In this document: piece by piece, positions 57,770 through 64,000 of the stretch
How positions within the stretch are numbered: the stretch's first letter is position 1
Layout: every line of letters begins with the position of its first letter
NCBI GenBank assembly: GCA_002778195.1
Contig: PCDI01000009.1
Span: 376,291-440,290 of the forward strand
DNA length: 64,000 nucleotides
Origin: Raffaelea ambrosiae
Lineage: Eukaryota; Ascomycota; Sordariomycetes; Ophiostomatales; Ophiostomataceae
Direction: 5' to 3'
Position numbers and translations under genes: made by a program
The notes under the pieces: generated by a model
The model's database searches: none
Told to the model about the DNA's origin: nothing
What the model saw: the letters and a program-made list of their open reading frames with translations, nothing else

Positions 57770-60496
57770 TCACATGATGCAGCAATTGTCGTCTTTGCCG
57801 TGCTGCTTCTTGACCTTGCCACCTGTATCTCCTGCAGTGGCGTCAGGAGCAACACCATTCGCGTCTTTCACGTCTTTCGCGTCTTTCGCGTCTTTCGCGT
57901 CTTTCGCATCTTTCGTGTCCTTTGCTTCTTTTGCCTCTTTCTTGCCTTTCGTGCCCTTCGTGCCTTTCGTGCCTTTCGTGCCGTTCGCAGAGGCATTCCG
58001 TGGGGGTGCTACCTCCATAGATGTGCCGCCATTGACTGCCAGGCGAATGGCTGCCAGCCGCTGTTTTGCGCGCTCGTCGCCTGCGTCGGCTGCTTTCACA
58101 TACCAGACGTTGGCTTCGAGAATGTCTCTCCGGCAGCCAATGCCCATTTCGGTAAAGTAGCCCACAGCATACTGTGCCTTCACATAGCCTATACGAGGAA
58201 AAAAACAAAACAAAAAACAAAAACAAAGAGGTTAGAATAATGAGAAACAAAAAAACAGGTGATGTGCATGAGACTCGGATTCAAGGGGGGAGGGGTGGTG
58301 TTTCAATGACGTACCAAGCTCCGCCGAACGATGCGCCCATTCATAGGCTTCTTCTTCATCCTTTTCGAGCAGGGGTTCGGCCCCCACCATGTACCAGGCG
58401 CACAAACCCATCATGGCAGCAGGGTGGCCGCGTTCAGCGGCACCCGTGTAGAAGTGAACGCTGAGGGCCGGATCGCGGGGGCAATTGAGCTTGCCGTGTT
58501 CGTAGGCGTCGCCCATCCGGTAATTGGCGTCGGGGTGGCCAAGCTCGGCAGCCTGGGTGTAAAGCTCGGCTGCATAGTCTTCGTCTTGGAAGATATCGTC
58601 CCCATAGCCCGTCTCGTACAAGCAGCCGAGCTGGTACGGCGCGCCATTGTAGATATTGTCGGCAGACTCGGAGGCCAGCTTCAGCCATTTGAGGCCTTCG
58701 CGGTAGCGCTTCTCGCCCAGGTCGCCCGATAAGCAAGCTTTGCCCAATCGCGTCATGGCGCCGGGGTGTTTTTTGGTAGCAGCGATACGCAGGTATTGGA
58801 CAGCTTTGGCAGGATCTTTTCGGCAACCCCAGCCAAATTCGTAGCAGAGAGCAGTGCGGTAGGCAGATTCGGCATGACCATGCTTCGCTGCGAGAACAAA
58901 AAGGGGGAATGCCGCGTTATAATCCTCCTTGCCCTTGCTGAATAATCCCGACGCGTAACCATCTGCTAAATAGTACTGCGCGAAGGGATAACCTGCATTA
59001 GACAAGCGCTGCAGGATGCTGCGTGCCTCGCGGACAAGGTCCTGGGGGGATGAGTTTCGGCCTTCAGCTATGGGGCCGTCCGGGCTATTTTTTCGCTTCG
59101 CGTCTTGGTGGCTGAACCCCTGCTCCTGGGCTGTGGAAATGAGAAAGACAGCAAACGAATACTGGATAGACATGTCGCCTGTCTTTTTTACGTTTTGGCG
59201 GTACATCTCCAGGGTCTTCTGCACACTGAGCAGCGACGCATTGCTGCCCACGGCGTCTCGCAGCTTAGCGTTGTCGAGCGTGATCGGCGCAGGCGACGGC
59301 TGCGGGTACGGCACATTGAGCAAATCCGCATAGGACGACATTCGGATGTCCGGAGAGCCGCGTGAGTTGTTGGACGAGCCTCGCATGTTTGAATTGCTAT
59401 ACAGACCGGGGGAGCGTCCACGGGCCCCAAATTCCGAGTACATGGAGTATGAAGACTGGGGGCGAGCCAGCGACGATCGCCGCATCTGTGACGGAGTGAG
59501 GTGGCGGTTGATGGCGTGCCCCTGGGCCGCCAGGTCCGGATTGGATGACGATCTCGGGTCGATTGGTGGTGTCTGTGAGCCGGTGGCGTTTATGCTGGCC
59601 GGGTGTGGGACGAAGGGCTGGTGGTGGTATTGGAGCTGGGGCACGACAGGCTGGGTGCCAGAGCTGCCGTCGTCGAGCGAGCTCTCGGGCGAGGCATCAA
59701 CAGACTCGGACGGCTCGTTGGCGCCAGACATGGAGCTGGCGCTGGTCGTCGCCGAGGACTCGGCGGAGGTCTGCTGCTTTCCGGTGCTGGAGGTTGCGTT
59801 GGTCTCGTGGCTGTGTCGGTTTTCGCCGTTCAGTCTCCTGAGCACAACGTCGCGCGAGGTCGCCATTTCGCGCGTGTTGTTGACACCGTCCGCCTCAGCT
59901 CCTCCTGTAGGGCTTGCTGAGCGGCCCAGCATGTGGGCGGCGTGGGGGACCATAAGGCTGGGCGACGATGGTTGCTGTTGTGTGAAGGCTGACGCAGACG
60001 CCAGCGCCGAAGCCGGTGCTGATCCGTCCTGCGTAGGGAGAGTCCCTACGCTGCGTATAGTTGACAGGCGGCTCTCGGCCTGGCGGCCATGGGCCGGGAC
60101 CGATGCCACAGCTGGCGGTGGCTCCAGCGTGAACGTCGGCTGGTTGAAGGTCTGAGGTGAGTGGGGTGGTGGTGTTGGGGCATCAGGAGTCCGCGGCAAA
60201 GCTCGCTCTGCTAATGCTGCCGCCCCGTTGGGGTGCAGCGAGCTTGCCGAGCTGCCCTCAATGTTGACATCGGATGGCCGCGCCCAGTTTTCGGGCTGGA
60301 AGTTGACTCTCACGGGAGATACGGGCGACTGCCGCAAGCGAGGCGACTCTGCAGTTGCAGGTATGTCGGGCAGGGCCTTTGAGCTTTCTGCCCAGTCCGC
60401 GGAACTTACAGACAGGTTCTGAAGAGGGAGAGGACGCCGGTGGGATGGGCTCGAGGGCGGCGACGCTGATGGCGGCACTGCTGTCATGGCGGCCAT
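57770..60496 (-). CDS. SKT5: Chitin synthase activator with Sel1 repeats and CAAX box (Skt5/Chs4 family)
   Basis: Activator and localisation factor for a chitin synthase at the plasma membrane and septum. Exons 60496-58315 and 58188-57770 (126-nt intron, donor GTACGT, acceptor ATAG, join giving AELGYVKAQYAVG) yield 866 residues. Residues 1-490 are Ser/Pro/Thr-rich. Sel1-like repeats run from about 500 to 777, for example AGYPFAQYYLADGYASGLF, ESAYRTALCYEFGWGCRKDPAKAVQYL and DANYRMGDAYEHG. After the repeats comes a Lys-rich KGT/KDA tandem region, then the C-terminus ending CCIM, a CAAX motif whose Met favours farnesylation; yeast Skt5/Chs4 is also prenylated. A second in-frame Met at 60487 is an alternative start. 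Paralogue identity within the Skt5 family is not decidable here. Confidence 0.9.
57860..57990. repeat. Coding 9-bp tandem repeats near the SKT5 C-terminus
   Basis: GTCTTTCGC-type nonamers (KDA units on the minus strand), followed by CTTTCGTGC-type nonamers (KGT units). Several copies are identical, indicating recent expansion. Confidence 0.9.
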
Positions 60497-63400
60497 GGCG
60501 AGCAGAAGGACTTGCCCGCGGAGGCGGGTGACAAGTATGAGGAACGAAGGTGGGCGAGAGAGATGCAGCAAGAGCTCGTCCTATTGGAGACCGAATTTGG
60601 CCACCGACGGTCCTAAGTAGGCGGTATGTCGAAACTATGTCGTGTTTCGAACGACGGGATGCAGAAAAAAAAGAAGCAAAGAAACCCTCTGGCGCAACAA
60701 CAGAACAAACGAAGGACTTCAAAGGAGCCAAGAGACCAAGAAACAAAGAAACCAAGAAAACCAAGACTGCCAAAATTGAACAGCCCCAAGACAGAAACCA
60801 AAACCTTGTTCTTAGTGAAGACCAAGGCGTCTTGTCCAAGGAACAAAGGCGTCTGGTGACAAAGAGAGCGGGGGGGGGGGGGCGGCAAGTGTGACAAAAA
60901 GAAGGCGAGAGCGAGCGTCGAAAGGAAGAGTCAACGAGAGGACGGGATTTCACAGTTGCAGCGGTGGACGTCTCCCCTCCGGCATAGACAGCTCTCTTCC
61001 TTCTGCTCAGTTGCCGGGGTATATTGGCCGCTTGTATTGTCCGTGGATGCCTTGTGGCCTTCTTTTCCAAAACGACTCCCCCAAAAATAGGGGTGGGAAG
61101 TGGAGAGGGAGTTGCGTATTCGCGAGGTGGTCAGAAACACTGTGTCGTCGACGCAGCAGCACTAAGCTCCAGTGGTGCCAAGAAGACGAGGGTGTAAGAA
61201 ACAGCAGGTATGGGGTATTGGCTCGGAGGCGTTTCGAGGTAGCAGGGCGTCTATTAGTCGGAAGATGCGGAAGAAGAGTGGGTGGACTGGATGGGGTCAG
61301 GAAGTAGTAGCAGTTGCTTAAACGAGCGACGAGGCAGTGCTGGCCTGGTACGGGGAGGCACAGAGACGAGGAGGGAGCGGGCGAAGAAAGGCAGCCGGAG
61401 CGAACACAGACGCTCAGCCCGCAGGAAGGGTTGCTTGGCCTGTTTGGTTCTTCGTTAGACAGGATGACGACGACGCAGAGGAGGAGCGCCAGGCAGAGGA
61501 GCAGCATAACACGGCAGCTTGGCTCCAGAGAAGACACGAGGTGGACAGAAGAGGCAGTGAGCATGCGGAGGAGTGGAAGCAGGGAAAACTGAACCGAAAA
61601 TGCAGGACGGACAGGGGACGAGCCGTTGGAAGGAGCAGAGGAGCAGACCAGGGGGGGGTCCTGCCGGAGGAGAGGTGCACGACCGTTTGAGGAGAAGGCT
61701 GAATGGGCAGACGGAGCTGGGTAGTATTGGAGCGTAATAGAGTGCACAAAAGAGTAGCGAACGAAGGGTACAGCCAAAGCCTGCACGGGCAGGCTGGATG
61801 GAATTGGAGACTCAGCAGCCGAGACAGTCGAGCTGGGGTAGGCAAGAGTGGGCCAGCTGTCGTATGCGGCGACGTCTGATGTAGAATAACCCAGATTGGG
61901 CAGGGCCCATAGGGAATCCACAGGCGGCATCCACCGAGACAAAGCCGTCATAGAGGACTGCTGCTATGCAGGCAATCAATTGGGGACAAGGCATTGCCGG
62001 CGAAAGAGGCAAGAGAGCTGCGGGTGCCCGCAGTTAAGCGAGCGCAGCAGACGGACCACCTCATGCTGTGTTGCGTGTATGCAGCATCTCCGACGGCCGT
62101 GCCGAGACGGCGAGCGGCTGGCGGTGAGGCTGGTGGACAGGGAAGCAGAGGGCAGGGCATGGACGAGGTGTGCTGTCGCTGTGCGTGTTCACGTATCTTA
62201 CCGAGGAGGCAGGGGCCAGACACAGGCAGAACGCGCGTCTCGGAGGACGAGCGAGAGAGAGAGCACGAGAGCACGCCGGCAGACGATGGCGATGGGCCGT
62301 CGAGCGAGGCGGCGGGGGAGGAAGCGAGTGTCGCGAAGCGGTGGTTGGCGAAGGGAAGAAGAAGGAGACGGGGGCGACTTTGAGTGAAAAGAAGCATGAA
62401 AGGAAGAGTGGGAGGGGATCGACACATCCACAGCCCGCACACAGACGCACACGCGCGCACAGAGTGGCTAATACGCGGGAAAAGGCAGAAACGGTCTCAA
62501 AAATACTAAACGAGGAAGGCACGACTGGGGCGGCCCTCGGTGAGGAAGGCACGTTGGGGGGCACGCTGACGTGCGAAGACAGCCCGCTCTACAGGAAGAG
62601 CGCCTCGGGGGGAGGAGCTAATGGGGGCGACGCAGAACGCGCTACGCGGAAAGACCGGCGACCAGAGCCCGCTGCAGGTGGACTCTGGGAGGGAAGGCGC
62701 GACGGACAGGCCCTGTAACTCCTGTATGCGGATCCTGTTTCTTTAGTCGCATAATATTAGCAGTGTCTTACTGACTACTTGTACTACTATGGTATGATAT
62801 GCGGTGTACAAGAGCGCCGTGGAAGAGACCCGTTTTCCGTCCATCAGGGCACCCACTATGTACTAACTACTATGTATGTTCTACGTATGTATTGCGCTGT
62901 AAGACACGCACTACATAGTACATACAATAGTAACAACTAACTAACTATTGCCCAAAGAATTACACCTAGGCAGCACAGCAGGGAGGGAAGGAAACGGTCC
63001 AGACTAGCGTCGACGGGGGATCTGCTTTTGGAAATACGGCACCACTCTGGCGGGTCGAGCCAGCTAACAGTTGGCCGGGCTGAGACGGACGGCGGCCGAC
63101 GGTGGGCATTTGGCAGGGATGGAAGGTGAGTCTTTATTTTACTGCAGTGGAGTGGCTGTTTCTGGGTTCAGTCACCACAGAACAGCCGCAGAATTGCTGC
63201 ACAAGTACTTTCGTAGCTATTCGCGAGCCTGCATCTTCCTCTGCAAGTACATAGTACACCAATGAGACCACTCGCTCGGCCATGCAGACAGACGCAAACA
63301 GTCTGCGAACGGATCCAACACACACCAAATATCCCAAACTCGCTTCGTAGGCCAACAACCTGGCCACCGTGCTAAATGTCTACCACAGGATGCCGGCAGC

Positions 63401-64000
63401 TCTCTTGGTGCCTCTTGGTGGGCGTTGTGTGGAGGCGCTGCCCAAGCCACCCCTATCCCGTTTTTTTATTTTAAGATTGGTTGTCCATTTAGCATCGTCT
63501 CGGGGCGCGCTGTGATTTGCTTTTTGGTGCTTTGGTTTCTTTTCTGTGTGTCATATTTTTGGCTTCACTTTTTAGGTTCTCCTATTTGGGGGTCTTTGGA
63601 GGGGTCCGTTCTTACTCTGTACGGCTTTGGTCTCCTTTTTTTTTTTTGCACTCTCTTTTCCATGCTCTCCTCATTTCTTTTTTGCTTCTCCTTTTTGCTG
63701 CATTTCTTGCGTTGTCTCTTGATCTTTCTTTTGACCATCCTCCCTTTGTTTCTCTGGCTCTATTGTTGACCAACATCTCCCAACGCCTCGTACAAGTACC
63801 ATGTAACTCGTATGCTCATCTCGCCTCTGCCAACTTTCTTCTCTTCCTGGGCAACACGAGCCGTGACGTATATATTGATTGGTCGATCACGCGGTCACAA
63901 AACCCTGCTATGTTTCCCCGTACTCTGGCGGACCGTGACCAAACCACAGCACACTAACGCTGCACGGCGGACGCTTGCCCACTAGCGCTAATGACGCTGC
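60497..64000. other. Right-hand 3.5 kb: SKT5 upstream region and unassigned DNA
   Basis: No coding frame supported. The minus-strand frame at 61007-61951 is Ser/Leu/Pro-rich and complements G/A-rich DNA. Holds TACTATGTA (62868-62876), TACATAGTA (62912-62920 and 63248-63256) and a G-run (60871-60882). From 63450 a T/C-rich stretch followed by TATATATTGATTGG (about 63868-63881) resembles a promoter for a + strand gene beyond the window. Confidence 0.5.

Noticed and set aside
61007..61951. 314-codon frame (minus strand) as a possible gene
   Set aside because: Leu/Ser/Pro-rich without domain; overlaps the G/A-rich region upstream of SKT5, with equally long frames on the other strand.
1..64000. 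Biosynthetic or defence-type gene cluster
   Set aside because: All recognisable genes are conserved housekeeping or regulatory genes; no polyketide synthase, NRPS, terpene synthase, P450, NLR or similar core gene was found.

Overview
The window is nuclear DNA of a filamentous ascomycete, most likely a Sordariomycete. Genes have short introns (about 60-130 bp) with GTAAGT/GTACGT-type donors and CTAAC/CTGAC branch points. Coding regions are GC-rich, many proteins carry long Ser/Thr/Pro/Gln/Ala tracts, and leaders are long and pyrimidine-rich. The gene set is that of a euascomycete, but I cannot name the genus. There is one 90-base assembly gap (19662-19751).

Fifteen protein-coding genes can be supported. 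Left third: a Ser/Pro-rich protein (+), the PP2A activator Rrd1/PTPA (-), exosome subunit Rrp46 (+, divergent from RRD1), a Utr1-type NAD kinase (+) and a Yox1-like homeodomain protein (-). Middle: the GTPase Ran/Gsp1 (-), the proteasome assembly chaperone Nas2 (-), a DH-PH RhoGEF (+, divergent from NAS2), an Rtc3-like single-domain SBDS protein (+) and a small four-helix membrane protein (-). Right third: an uncharacterised two-exon protein (-), an OPA3-like mitochondrial protein (-), a polo-like kinase (+, divergent from OPA3), a WD40 protein with a long N-terminal extension (+) and a Skt5/Chs4-type chitin synthase activator ending in a CAAX box (-). I assigned exon boundaries by frame continuity, splice consensus and family conservation.

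This is a mixed housekeeping neighbourhood (RNA decay, nuclear transport, proteasome assembly, mitosis, cell wall) and not a biosynthetic cluster. No secondary-metabolite core gene, transposase, reverse transcriptase, tRNA, rRNA or CRISPR was recognised. The unusual content lies in the large gene-free tracts, mainly 5968-11842, 18703-22050, 33330-41405 and 60497-64000. Two short words recur there far above chance: GTACGAGTA, clustered at 37.2-40.7 kb, and the near-palindrome TACTATGTA/TACATAGTA, with 11 exact copies, all intergenic and all to the right of 25 kb. Other leads are an X-box-like palindrome upstream of the polo kinase, MluI-box elements around the homeodomain gene, and an orphan CCAAT/TATA pair inside the 8-kb empty tract.
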